Part shown: one piece after another, positions 1 through 11,391 of the stretch | How positions within the stretch are numbered: position 1 is the first letter of the stretch | How the letters are laid out: each line of letters starts with the position of its first letter | From: Phorcus lineatus | Lineage: Eukaryota; Mollusca; Gastropoda; Trochida; Trochidae | Reading direction: 5' to 3' | Assembly: GCA_921293015.1 (NCBI GenBank) | Contig: OV121088.1 | Location: 28,743,645-28,807,644, forward strand | DNA length: 64,000 nt | Made by a program: the position numbers and the translations under genes | The notes under the pieces: generated by a model | Seen by the model: the letters and a program-made list of their open reading frames with translations, nothing else | What the model was told of the DNA's origin: nothing | The model's database searches: none

Positions 1-281
1 GGATTGGCCAACAAGCTCCTAGGTGCTTATTTTAAGGCCGCTCCGAAGCAAATTACATATGAGAAAAAATGTATATATACAACTTTATGGTAGTGACACA
101 TATCTGATTGCAATAATAGCTTCATAGATAGTGGTTATGCATGAATAACATTTCGCTTGTTTGGCAGTCATAATGAAATATCAAATCGATCAGATTTCAT
201 TATGTAATGATGAATAGAGTTCAATAATCTATTGGAATCAATTAATGAGAGCGATGTGCATCCCCGCAGAACCGTTTTGAT

Positions 282-292
282 ACTAAATCCTT
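282..292. repeat. target-site duplication, left copy
   Basis: ACTAAATCCTT, repeated exactly at 354-364 on the other side of the 61-bp mini-element. Confidence 0.75.
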
Positions 293-353
293 ACGCCGCT
301 AATGGCTGAAATATTGCCCAAGCGGCGTTAAACAATAACTCACTCACTCACTC
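293..353. mobile_element. 61-bp palindromic mini-element with CACT tail inserted in the LINE
   Basis: The element begins ACGCCGCT and contains the inverted arm AGCGGCGT, so the first ~35 bases fold into a hairpin. It continues into TTAAACAATAACTCACTCACTC, the tail type seen on SINEs elsewhere in the window. It is flanked by an 11-bp duplication ACTAAATCCTT at 282-292 and 354-364. Removing the element and one duplicate leaves the LINE frame open, so it inserted after the LINE. Confidence 0.75.
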
Positions 354-714
354 ACTAAATCCTTTCAGATAGAAGAATGATTTCTGTCTTAATTCTATGT
401 ACTTATGGCATGTGAAGAAGTAGTGGACAGCGTTTTCGACTGGGTGACCACAGGAGCAGGCTGAGCTTTCGATGATATGTCTGTTAAACTTATCAGCGTT
501 CAAGTCACTGCAGTGAAGCCTGAGGCGAGAGTGGATGATCTGGCAAATTCTTGGACCATAGTTTAGACCGTAATTAGTAGTTTTATTGCCAGGTCCTTGA
601 ACTGAATTTCTGAAACCGGATAATGTATCAATACTTTGAACGTCAGGAGTTAAGGAATTCCACAGTTTTATTGTGTGGTGTTATCTTGGTGTAATCGGAA
701 ACGTCATATAATCA

Positions 715-1197
715 TTTTCACCTTTTATCATCCATATGAGGTAATTGCAATATAGCGGTTATTGTTTTAAGGCAGGAGTTAATAAATTAATCAGATGAGC
801 AAGTAAAATATTTGCTTATCTTTTATGAAAGAATATGAATAAGACTATTGAATTTTATTTCAGAAAGAAATAACGTTGGCTTATTTGGCATTGACTCTTA
901 AAATAGTGAAAACCTTTGTACAACCATGACCAAAACGTAATTACGGTAGCCAGAATTTGACATACGGTGATGTGATAAAAAAATCAAAATGTATGGACAA
1001 AGTGTGTACATTGTACGTAAACAAGAACTAACCTTGGTATAAAGGTGTAAAATGAAGGTGTTTATTTTCAAATGTGTAAATTGTGTATCAGTATAAGTGA
1101 GAGCATGTTTCAGCAATATACCACTGCTGGCGGGCATTAGTTACTAAAACCATTTTGTAAATTCATCAAGGCAGATCAATTTTTAATTTTGTGTCGC
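715..1197. other. no recognisable feature
   Basis: AT-rich sequence between the LINE remnant and a SINE. Short open frames on the minus strand (898-1137) have no recognisable domain and no splice or promoter context that I can defend. Confidence 0.5.
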
Positions 1198-1209
1198 TTC
1201 TTCACAGGT

Positions 1210-1493
1210 GAGGTGAAGTGAGTTGGTGTTTAACGCCGCTTTCAAGATTATTTCACTTATATCGCGACTGCTAGTATTATTGCAGGGAGAAAGCCCGCAA
1301 CACAATTGTGGCTATGCATTGCGGTGAAACCTGCGAGCATCGGCTGGAACTAGAGAACCATGAGTGGTACTGCGCTGAAATTCAGTGTAGCTTTGCACCC
1401 AAACCTGACTGCGTGTAGAACAGTTCTCTACTGCAGACAAAGTTGCCGAGCCCCTGGCGGGATTCGAACCACGGACCTCTTGATCCGAAGCCG
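1210..1493 (-). mobile_element. tRNA-derived SINE, 5'-truncated, with target-site duplication
   Basis: On the minus strand the element reads from a tRNA-like head with a good pol III B box (GGTTCGAATCC, complement of about 1461-1473), through a body with the CAGTCAGGTTTGGGTGCAAAG block, to the tail GGCGTTAAACACCAACTCAC. It lacks the A box, so it is truncated inside the tRNA head. It is bracketed by a 12-bp duplication TTCTTCACAGGT at 1198-1209 and 1494-1505, the hallmark of LINE-mediated retroposition. Same family as 1737-1855, about 15200-15380 and 59340-59632. Confidence 0.88.
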
Positions 1494-1574
1494 TTCTTCA
1501 CAGGTATATAGCTTATTATTAACTGTCATTTATTTGGCTTTTAAATATGCGTGATTACTTCAAGTTATTTCATG

Positions 1575-1606
1575 TATATATTATTATATATATATATATA
1601 TATATA
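1575..1606. repeat. (AT)n microsatellite
   Basis: Alternating TA run of about 30 bases, with one ATT interruption near its start. Confidence 0.85.
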
Positions 1607-1736
1607 ATTTTTTCACGCATCAGAGCAAAACAAAACTTAAAGAATACGCCAAAGTGTCTCTTCTAAATCGTGTTATTGCTTTGATGTTTAACATTCTAAG
1701 TTCCCTTCAAAATTTTAAAATATCACCATGACAGGT

Positions 1737-1855
1737 TTTCACCGCAATGCATAGCCACAATAGTGTTGCGGGCTTTCTCCCTGCAATAATACTAGCAGCC
1801 GCGATATAAGTGAAATAATCTTGAAAGCGGCGTTAAACACCAACTCACCTCACCT
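1737..1855 (+). mobile_element. 5'-truncated copy of the tRNA-SINE
   Basis: Carries only the 3' ~119 bases of the family (TTTCACCGCAATGCATAGCC to the CACCTCACCT tail). A 13-bp duplication CACCATGACAGGT lies at 1724-1736 and 1856-1868. It is the reverse orientation of the copy at 1210-1493 and almost identical to it over the shared part, so the two form an inverted repeat about 400 bases apart. Confidence 0.87.
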
Positions 1856-1868
1856 CACCATGACAGGT

Positions 1869-2339
1869 AACTTTTTAACCGAATGTGCTGTCAATGAATA
1901 TTCAAACGAATCAAAACATCTCCTTCCTGAATGTAATGTGTCTCAATCAAACCAGGATTAATGTGCAATATTGAATGTGAAACCGTTTGTCATTTTAAAA
2001 AATCGTTTGATGATACAGCTGTGTGATAAACCAACGTTTCAGTTCGATGGGTTATCTGGGAAACGTTGGCGCCATCTTAGCATGATATGCAAAAGTATTT
2101 CCTGAAATACTTCTGTTTCAGTTGATTTAATTTAATAATACCAATATAAGGATATGTGTGGAACAAATTGGAAGAATATCAAGGTGTGTATTTTTCATCA
2201 CATTTGGCCATGTATTATGCAAATTAACCATTTACAGGACTATATTAATTGGTGAATTACAGGAACTGCATTGTTGCAAAATGTTTAAGAAATGAATATA
2301 ATTTTTTTAACTATTTTAAGTTATCTTTATATTATTTGA
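1869..2339. other. no recognisable feature
   Basis: AT-rich; no open frame, RNA gene or repeat that I can support. Confidence 0.5.
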
Positions 2340-3470
2340 CTAACTGCAATGTAGTCTATAAAGTGAATTTTTGAAATCACACACTCTTTTATGTGATCTA
2401 ACGATTGTAAACGGAAGATAGGTTTAAATTATCTCACAAATTACCTACTTAAAGGACTTGAGCATTAAAAGCTGCTTAAAACAACATCTATTGAGAACAT
2501 GCGTGGAAAAATTATCAAAGGTTGAGATGTGCCAGATGATTATTTCCTTGAACCATTTAAAAGCTTATTCTCTTTAAGAGCAATCGTCTCAAAACCTTTT
2601 TAAAATGTAAGTGAGAAAAGTGAGGGTGGTTCAAAGACATTGTTCAACAACGCTTTATTTGATGATTTAAGTGATGAGAAGTAAAATTAACGGATCCTGG
2701 ACTAGAAAAGATTATAATATTTCAATGAGAGAAAGATTTTGTAAAGTGCTTTAGAAATCAAAATATAAAGCATTATTACATCACTCAAGGTAACACACAA
2801 CACATAAGCATCTTTGCAATGACCAACCATTTTAATCATGTGAAATCTTCTTACAAGGAAACAAATTGGATATTCATTCATTTTTTGAAACATGATATTG
2901 CTGCCCATTAATATATTCCCACCAAATAAAAGAGTAGATCCAAGGAAATTGTTGCAATGAATGAACTTACATGTATATCCTACCATTGTAGATTGTTATT
3001 CCTTTTTTTATTATGTACCACGAGATAATAACGACATCCTGCAGCAATTATGATCGGTTTGCATATTAGCCTGTAGATTAGCCTGTGGTACTTAACAGTA
3101 GTTCTTTTACCTCTACGTAGTACATTATACCTTAACAAAAGTTTTAGAATTGATAACTTAGCCAAAGGGAATACGCTTGATTTAACTTCTTTTTATTTCA
3201 AAAGCTATTAATGGAATGTCTTTTAGTGCGATCTATAGGAATAGATTTTAGAAAATGATGGTCCAACTGATAAAATCTGCAGATGCTTTATTTCAATCAT
3301 TGAAACGTTTTCCGTGGAAATGGATATATTATAATCAGGCTGAATGACTTCTTTGGTCATACCCTTTTTGTAATCCCTGATCTATTCTTACTTCCCTTAT
3401 ACTTACATTCATGAGGTTTATCTTTAGTATATTTCTCTGAGGTTAGATTCTAAAAGCATATCATATCATG
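2340..3470. repeat. diverged direct duplication, copy 1
   Basis: Collinear with 5940-6900 in the same orientation. Anchors: GATCTAACGATTGTAA near 2395 with GATCTAACAATCGTAA at 6001; GGCAGCAATATCAT with GGATAGCAATATCAT (minus strand, near 2890 and 6575); AATCCCTGATC near 3372 and 6808; TTCTTACTTCC just after. Frames in the two copies do not stay open together, so this looks like duplicated non-coding or decayed sequence. Confidence 0.6.
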
Positions 3471-3977
3471 AAGCTGTAAATTAGACAATTTATATCCATA
3501 TGAGGTAATTTCAATATTCCATTTCGGATATGTCTTTATTCAGAAGAAGATAATGATGTCCAGTTTTCAGATAATTAAAGGGGCAGAAGCAGGCTTTAAG
3601 GAAGATATCGAAAATGGTCAAAGTACCACGTTTAAATCATTCAAATGTTATTTTGTAATCTTATCAAAAGCGGTCAGAAGGAAATACTAGAGTTGAAAGT
3701 GTTTTTTAGGATGTGTAAAAATTATTGTTGTAAATTATATGTGTTATATCGGCTTCTGTGCATATTTTTTGATTTAGTTTTCAAATGTCCTATATTTAGT
3801 TTGTAAAGATGTGAGATTTGTTCAATTCATATATGGCATTTCGACAAAGAATATAGCCAATTAGTTTTAATTAGAAACACAAAGTTTCCCTTAAACTTGT
3901 TTTTAAAGCAATATGTATCAAATATTTTAACTTCAACCATAAACTCCTAAACTATCACTTAAACAGGTATCTCTTAC

Positions 3978-4123
3978 TTATATGTGCTTGCCAGTCATCA
4001 TATAATCAAAAACAATTATATGATTCCCACCTACATGTAATGTGTCTCGACCAACGAAGGAGAAACTAGCATTATTCGTGAAATTTCCTTTCAATAAATA
4101 TGTTTTGGTATAAATTTCATATC
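3978..4123 (-). other. possible exon, unrecognised (minus strand)
   Basis: I do not recognise a family. A good splice acceptor on the minus strand (TTCTTTCTTTCAG, complement of 4124-4136) opens a 146-base segment with one open frame. Its translation contains an N-glycosylation-type run (GNFTNNASF) and alternating hydrophobic residues, as in an extracellular beta-sandwich. It ends at a strong donor consensus GTAAGAG (complement of 3971-3977), but an in-frame TAA sits exactly at the exon edge, so it may be terminal, decayed or accidental. A loosely similar segment (FTNATVQYYF) lies at 5389-5560. Evidence is splice context plus composition only. Confidence 0.25.
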
Positions 4124-4136
4124 CTGAAAGAAAGAA

Positions 4137-5380
4137 TTGTTTCTCAAATAAAATGATATTCAAATTGTACTTTTATCGATGTTTTAACTACTTAATGAAA
4201 TTGTTTTTGCTTCATTTTATTATTAATTGTTGCTCTGGTAAGTACATCATCCCACAAGAGCCGGAATGGCATTATCCAATTCTTAATCATGAGATTGATT
4301 GCTTTCCCTAACCCTGCCAAACCTGCACTTGATATGCTGTAATCAGTGTTTTTTCAACTCTTCACTTAATCCATTCAACTCTTCACTCAATCCAACAAGA
4401 AAAGTTATTTTCAAAACTGTTAAGTATAGTCTCCTTAGAAAGAAATATCAGGTTTCCAAATGACATCACGGTTTAAAATAGTTACCGTTTTATGTGACTT
4501 GAAGATGTTGTCATAACAGTTTTAAAAGCATGGGGGCAAGGAAATCAGTCTTTTTTCAGCAGTTTTTACCAATGGCTTTAATAATTTGACTTCAATACTT
4601 GATTAAATTCTGCATTTTGTTCGCGCAGGAAACAATTCCAGCAGTTAGTAGCAGTTAGTAGCAGTAATATCAGTTGATAAATGTATTCTCATCTATATTT
4701 CAATTGCTGCCATATGTTTCCCATTGTGTACTAATCAATCTGGAGAATACAGTTCATAGTAATCTCCGTCAAAAACTTTTTATTTAGTAATCTCCGTCAA
4801 AAACTTTTTATTCAAACATGCTCCCTATGTAAAGGACGACTAATGTTGAAACATTTTTAGAAAGAAACTTCATGCTTTAAGAGGTGGATTCCCCTTGTGG
4901 CGAATCCTTTAGCAACTTCTCTCATTTCTCTGCAAACATCCACTGAATCAATTGTTCATTACGGTTTTTACACGGACCATTTTATTTCAAAATGTTCCAT
5001 AATTTTGATGTTGGAAAAACTCATGTCACTTTTACTCAGTCAATTGATGCGTATTTATTTTCTTAGTCACAACGCGTCTACATAATGAGAGTTGTCTCCG
5101 TTTCCATTAAAGAACTAATTCAAGATACATGGTGTACAACGAAGGAGCACCGACACATAATCGAATGTGTATATCAATTGTAGTCATACTTTTTTAGTTG
5201 AAAGAAAAATGATATATACATCAAGGAAAAGAGGGTTAGAGAACGACATATATGTAATTACCGGAAGATAATACTTTTTCTCAGTACAATATCAGTTTTA
5301 AACCAAATTTGCAGGTGTTGAATAACAACGAATCTCTGAATTAACAAATACAACTACTTATCGAGATTATAACAAGACCG
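4137..5380. other. no gene recognised; one short tandem duplication
   Basis: AT-rich. The only structure seen is the 28-bp tandem repeat at 4758-4813 and a triplicated GCAGTTAGTA-like motif near 4640-4670. Confidence 0.5.
4758..4813. repeat. 28-bp tandem duplication
   Basis: AGTAATCTCCGTCAAAAACT plus TTTTATTT occurs twice in a row with a 28-base period. Confidence 0.85.
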
Positions 5381-5388
5381 TTACTTAC

Positions 5389-5560
5389 TCTTTGCGTACC
5401 AACTTCTGAGTAGAAGGGACTTTGTGACAGTTCTATTTTTGAAAGAGGTATACATGTTGGAAGTCAAAACAAGGAAACTCCCGGCTTGAAATCCTTTGGA
5501 AACCACATAAAAGTAATATTGAACAGTGGCATTCGTAAAGGTGAATCTTGAGATAAACTC
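5389..5560 (-). other. possible exon, unrecognised (minus strand)
   Basis: An open minus-strand frame ends in a strong donor (AAAGA then GTAAGT, complement of 5381-5389). The translation has FTNATVQYYF and later NRT, two potential N-glycosylation sites, and no stop before the donor. The acceptor is unclear (candidates near 5548 and 5560). It may be a paralogue of the segment at 3978-4123, because both share an F-T-N-x-(A/S) start and a glycine-rich turn before a hydrophobic strand; that match is weak. Function unknown. Confidence 0.22.
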
Positions 5561-5939
5561 GTTTGCAAACATTGAAAATCCCATTAACACAATTATTAAT
5601 ATTGATAAGTTCTTTGTGACGCAATCATTGTTAAAAAAACATTCGCCTCCATAACGTCATGGCTTAACAACGAAATTCGAAAGAAAGCAATCACATGACA
5701 CAAGGCGTCAAAATTGGACAAAGTAACCAGGTTTTAATATTTGATAAAATAAAAAACCTTCTGGGAAGATTTTTTAATGTCGATATGATGATTCATTTTA
5801 CCGTGAATCGTCCTTGCTACATAATTGCCATTCAAGGTAAGGAAATCTTTAAAGTCAGCCAATAAGAATCAGGAATTTACCAAAATCATGTTACAATTTT
5901 TCATTAAAATCTCAAGTAACCTAATAATCCAAAGTCTTA

Positions 5940-6900
5940 AACAGTGAGAACCTGCAACAAAGTAAAGAAATTAAAAGTTTAGTATCACCCACTCTAATGG
6001 GATCTAACAATCGTAATCTCAAGATGGATTAAAAGCTTTTAGAATTTACCATTAAAGGACGCTTAAACCAATAGCCATTGAGGTAAAAACTCGGATGAAT
6101 GATCAAAGGTTTAATTCGTTATGAAGGACAGGTTCAGTGCTTGATAAGTATCCTTTGTTCTCCTCAATATTCTTTGAACTATTCCGAAGTTTACTTTTTG
6201 TAAGAACAATTATCCTAAAATCTTTCACAACAGATTTTCTTTAGAAAACTTGAGAAAAGTTCAGAAATATTGTTAAACTTTTCTTTATTTTCGGGTTGAG
6301 GCGATAAATGGGAAAATAAACGTATATTTAATACTGAAATGGACAAACATTTTATTGCTGAATTCAGATAACGCTATTCTATAGTGTTGCAATAGTGCTT
6401 CGGGAAAGACATATTTGCATTCATTATATCAAAGTTAACGAACTAAACATATATTTGCAATGATCAACATTTTCAATCAAATGAAAAATGGCAATGTCTC
6501 TACACAGTTTTCTAAATTCCCTCGGAAAATGCAAGCGCATATCCATTCTTTTCTTTAATAAAAATGATATTGCTATCCATTTGTACTTCTCCCAATAATC
6601 AAGCATTGATTTATTAGTCTAGACAGTTTTCAATTTCTTACGATTGGCCTATTTTGTAAATTGTTGGTATTAAAATTTTAAATGATTTAACCGTAGTTCG
6701 ATGAACACCTAAGTACTAAGAAACTCTAAAAAAAAGATACAATTTTCCTAATGGACTCATTCAAGTTGCATGACTGCTTCACTGATCTTCAGCAACACCC
6801 CTTCTGAAATCCCTGATCTTTTCTTACTTCCTTTACAGTAACATTCATCGGATTAATGATCTTTCTCTGAAGATTATTCTAAAATTACATTCTGATGTGT
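5940..6900. repeat. diverged direct duplication, copy 2
   Basis: Partner of 2340-3470; the offset drifts from about 3606 to 3436 bases, showing indels between copies. Confidence 0.6.
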
Positions 6901-7214
6901 CAAATATCAAATCGCAAGATCTCCGTGGAATGCTCCCACGGTGTGAGAAGTTAGTGGTGTAATGTTCTTGCGGACAATGTCTACATGGTCACCGCAATCT
7001 TTTTTATATGATTGGTCCACCTAAGACTAGGTTTTTACGTACTAACACGAAACAGCACAAACGATCGACATAGCCACACTTTAAAACCTTGTTTTTATGG
7101 GAATAATTACCTCTCACCTTAGTATCAACATTTAGATAGTTAAAATATATATGGAGACTCTTTATGCTGTGTTTAGGCTGTGAGCATCACCCAGCAGGTG
7201 CTTTCAGTTCAGGT

Positions 7215-10200
7215 GATGAGTCAAGTCAAATTCAAAATCATTTCTGATAGGCCATGATTAGATATTCACTATAAGGTAAGTTCCTATTGATTGATAGACA
7301 AGACCTGTAAGAAGTGGCAAAGGTGACAGTGGCCGACTAAGTTTCATTTCACTTTAAAAAAATCACTCACCTGGCTTTTATACAAAGTTCTTTGATAGCC
7401 GAGGCGAATATTAGAAATGGAACTCTTTATCTGTCTGCAAAAGGGTACAGTTGCAATGGATAATTTACTGTTCTTTGATTATCTATTGATGAGTTGAATG
7501 TTTAGCAAATTCTCAAAGATGTTCTAAACTTTCCAATCAATGTTTTTTAAAACAAATTTCTTAGGAATGAATTTTGGTTTTCAATATTCAGACATGAATT
7601 AAATGAAACGGTGGAACCATCTCCAAATCCCAATTCATTGTCTTGTCAATTCATTGCTGATTATCAGACAAAGATGACATGAGATATATCCTTTCTGCTT
7701 TTACATTGAATTCTTTAAAAAAAATTCATTTACATATATTTATTTTATAGGCGACAAGTTACAAAGTTATTTGTAATTTCAATGGTTTAAGCTAATTTCT
7801 TCATGATTCATGTTTTTCAATTAAGAGCAATTACATTCAAACAAGTCATTTATTGTAAGTAGCATCATGTTGTAGAATTCGACAAACCGTTTCTTTATGA
7901 AGAATATGATAAATAAGAGATTCATCAATCATGCCAAACACAACGACGTCAAACCAAAATATATATCTCTAACTTGAGTATCTATATTTTTTAAGATTTA
8001 ATCCTGTCTAGAAGAAACAGAAACGGACTACATTGTGTATTGTTAACATCTAAATCAAGTTTAACATCACTTCTAGCATTAAATCATGTTGAGAAGTTCA
8101 CAACTGGTCAGTGTACAACATAATCCAGTCATTTTTAATTCACAGAGTTATTTTTATAGTCATATCACATTGTTTGGTATGGACTCTTCCTATGACAACC
8201 ACAATTATTGACATCATAGAAAGTTATGACAAAATGATATAATCTTCCTCGTAAAATGATTTCTTTGATAATAAATTGAAAAATAATTTGCCATCTCTAT
8301 TTTCAAATAATTAGTCTCACAGCTAAAATTTTACAGTTTTTGTGCTTGCAGAATGATCTAATGATACCTTTATTCAAACTTCTTAAGATTAAATTAAATT
8401 TTAATTTGGTTTGATGACAAATAGTGGTGAGAGGCTGCTTTTGTCAAGAATGTTCTTTGCAAATTCAAATAAGGACTTCAAAGTGCCTTATAGTGCCATT
8501 ACCAATTTCAATAAATTCGACTTCAAACAACAGTTACCTGATAACAGAAAGAGTCAATGACCCGTGATAAGCTACAGATGAGCACGTTGAAGAGGCAAGT
8601 GTTCATTTAGAGGTTATCTATTCACCATTAGATAGCAATCGAAAAGCCTGGAAGAGAACTTCGATAACTAAAGACTGTATCCAAGGCTCTTTCTAAACAG
8701 AAAATCAAAACAAAGCTTCCAGAAAGAGTATGAAGTAAGTCACTGATCGTTTAGGTGATAGCAACCTGTAGTAAAGAAATTATAAATACTTTATAGACGT
8801 TTAAAAAAGGTTTCTGCCATCTCGATTTCATTCCTCCACACGCTGATACGATGATGTCAACTTTAATTATTTCAACTTAAGCACCTCAAATAAGTTGGGT
8901 AACTTTTCGAAGCAGAACTCCAAAAATATTCTAGGCAATGGAAGCTTTTCTTAGAAGATATTTTTTTTTTAATTTGAAGCTTTATTTTATTTATGGGGTT
9001 TGTAAAAAATAATAATGACATGGAATAACATCGTTAGATAGTCAAATATAACTATTGGAAGAATCCAAAGGGATATATCACACTGATATGATATAACAAA
9101 AGCAATAGCCTAATCTTCATGTTAGTTTGTGAAATTTTGGTAAAGTTGTCACCACTTGTTCACATAGTCAATCGTTTGCCTTTTGTACTTAGCAAAAAAG
9201 GATTTAAAAAGACGATGCTCAATAATAATTGTACCCTATATCCATCATCCAATATGTAACTATGAATGGACCATGTGTATGAATATTTGTATATACACAC
9301 AAAAATGTGGAATAAAAAACCCCCAAAACATCGTTAGATACTGATCAATTCAATAATACAGAAAAAGATTTAGAGTTTATCACGTGGGTACCTTTTGGTA
9401 TGGTTGTATTTTGCCAGCCTTGGCGTGCCGACAGATTGTGTCTTTTCCGAATCAATACATACAAGCATGATTAGCTCTTCATCATACAATGTTATAATGT
9501 ATTATTTATTGGAAACGTGCCTGAAAACATTATGATAGCAGTTTTAGTTTTCTTCAAATGCAATCACGTCATACAAGAGTGATGACATTTACTGTAAACT
9601 GACACGATATGAATCCTCTTTAGTTTTACCATGTTTGAGTAAACAATAGTGTTATCTTTCAGATTTTAAGTTCGTTTCAAAATGTATTTTTTATTTAATG
9701 TTTTGATTAAATCAAAACGATAACCTGATTTCTTAAACAGTAAAGACATTCCAAAGGACTAATTACCTGACGCTGTATCATAATAAAGATCTCTGAGGGG
9801 ACTGATAGGTTTAAAACCCTTCCTTTAGTCTTAAACATTTCCACTGACACTTTCTTATCCGGAGAATCGAAAATGATTTTGAAAATTGATTTTGAGCATA
9901 GTGGTTAGTTGATTGGATTAATTTCTTTATTTAACAACTAACAGATTAAACAAAAAACTGAGTGTGTTGACACCTTATTCTTCAATAAAAGTTTTAACTA
10001 TTGTAATATTTCTGTGAATATTTGCGATTTCTTTATTAATAATAACCTGGAATTTGATTTTCTATACTTTGAAGTGTATATGAATTGACCATAATGGATT
10101 AGATTCAAAACAATATCTGTAACATAATTGAACATTCATTTTCTTGATGGAACAAGAACTAACCTGTAAGTGTAAATAATGATAACATTTCATACCTATA

Positions 10201-11290
10201 TTTCCAGGTTAATGACAGGTACAAAACAGAAAGGTAGAATTTTAGTTATCATTTAGTATCGCTGATTTGTTTCGCTTAACAATTTTTGTACCGTTCACTT
10301 TAAACCAATACCATCAGATTATGATATCACAGTCATAGCTGCGAAAAACTATCACCTTGTGTCTGACATCCAAAAGATTTTGTTAATTGCTTATCAATTA
10401 TAAGGTCAGTAAAACCTTTAAAGGAATCTTAAATGATATGATCGACTTAAAGGTTCCGCTCTAAAGTAATTGGTTACAAATCCACGTACCAGACAGGAAA
10501 TTGAAGGATAAGTTCTTGTACGTTCGTTTAGAGAAATCTCATGAAATCGCGTGAGCTTTCTGACTTTGTGTAAATTCATTTTATTAAATACGACTAAGTA
10601 CATGATATTACGCTTTTTTGGAACGCGTTTTACATGAACAATCGATTCAAAAATGAAATACTCAGCTGATTGTGACTCAAGTTAATATTTTAGATACACA
10701 CTTAAGTCATATTGATTCATATTAGTTAGTATAGTTCTGTGTCTTTCTTTCAGCATTTCATATTTCTGTACATTAATAATTCACCTGTACATATTCCAAT
10801 TATTTTTAGCATATTCACTTATGATCATTAACAATAATGGAGTTAAATGCAGTTTGTCATGTTGAAAACTACATGTATATATTCAAATAAGTCAATAATA
10901 ACAATGGTATTTTGATAACAAAGGCAATGCTAAAATGTGAACTGGAATCAGTTTAAACACTGCATGAAATAGTACCTCTTAAACAACATGATACTCCCCT
11001 GAAGCAGGAATTATCATTGAATCCTATTCACAGAGACTTTGATGACCAATTATTAGTTTGATGACAAAGAAAATTTAATCATAACTTCGTTAATTGTTCA
11101 CATTTGGTATTTACAAAGAAATGATTCAGTACACGTTTCCACCGATTACGCAAGTTGAATGATTAGAGCACATGATTTATGGAACATGGTACATGTTCTT
11201 AAGCAATTATAATAGTTCATACATGTATATGAATTATGCTTTTCAAAACTATTTTGAACTGTTCCAAAACTACTCCCTCCACTATTGTTT
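7215..11290. repeat. diverged inverted duplication, copy 1
   Basis: Matches the reverse complement of 36150-39035 in the same order over its whole length. Anchors: GGCCATGATTAGATAT (7251-7266 with 38990-39003), AAAGTTCTTTGATAGCCGAG (7384-7402 with 38872-38890), GGCGACA/TTGGTT near 7750, the conserved island at 10421-10517, AAATGCTGAAAGAAAGAC near 10750, and CCTGCTTCAGG near 11000. The copies differ by many indels (about 4.1 versus 2.9 kb). It could be an ancient segmental duplication or two copies of one long element. Confidence 0.7.
10421..10517 (-). other. strongly conserved island within the inverted duplication
   Basis: Over ~97 bases this differs from 36893-36991 (reverse complement) at only about five substitutions, mostly transitions, plus one small indel. 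Flanking duplicated sequence is visibly much more diverged. On the minus strand one frame is open through the block (contains SCLVRGFVTNYFRAE), and two of the transitions are silent in it; other frames contain stops. It may be an exon, a conserved non-coding element or a gene-conversion patch. Confidence 0.45.
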
Positions 11291-11299
11291 TACAGGGAC

Positions 11300-11391
11300 T
11301 GAGACACGTTTTCTAAATATTTTATTTCTTCACATTTTCCTATGTTGAGACACGTTTTCTAAATATTTTATTTCTTCACATTTTCCTATGT
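11300..11391. repeat. perfect 46-bp tandem duplication
   Basis: The unit beginning TGAGACACGTTTTCTAAATA occurs twice with no mismatch, so the duplication is recent. Confidence 0.92.

Larger units (their letters stand above)
168..714 (-). pseudogene. LINE ORF2 C-terminal remnant (non-LTR retrotransposon)
   Basis: Read on the minus strand, this is the carboxy end of a LINE reverse transcriptase polyprotein. It shows the block LWNSLTPDVQSIDTLSGF, then HSRLRL and LN.DKF, then the terminal zinc-knuckle-like pattern CSCGHPVENAVHYFFTCHKY, and finally a stop (complement of 168-170). These are the standard last landmarks of LINE ORF2 proteins. The frame is continuous apart from the insertion at 293-364; an in-frame stop near 695 ends it upstream, so only the 3' end survives (5' truncation). 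It is the same family as the fragment at 40100-40557, which has matching residues around C.CGH, the HY/HYL.C..Y block and the final hydrophobic segment. The LINE clade cannot be decided from so little. Non-functional. Confidence 0.8.

Noticed and set aside
1455-1497. Genuine tRNA gene (perfect B box)
   Set aside because: It continues directly into the SINE body, lacks a full cloverleaf and A box, and is flanked by a target duplication.
1360-1554. Short open frame
   Set aside because: It lies inside the SINE at 1210-1493.
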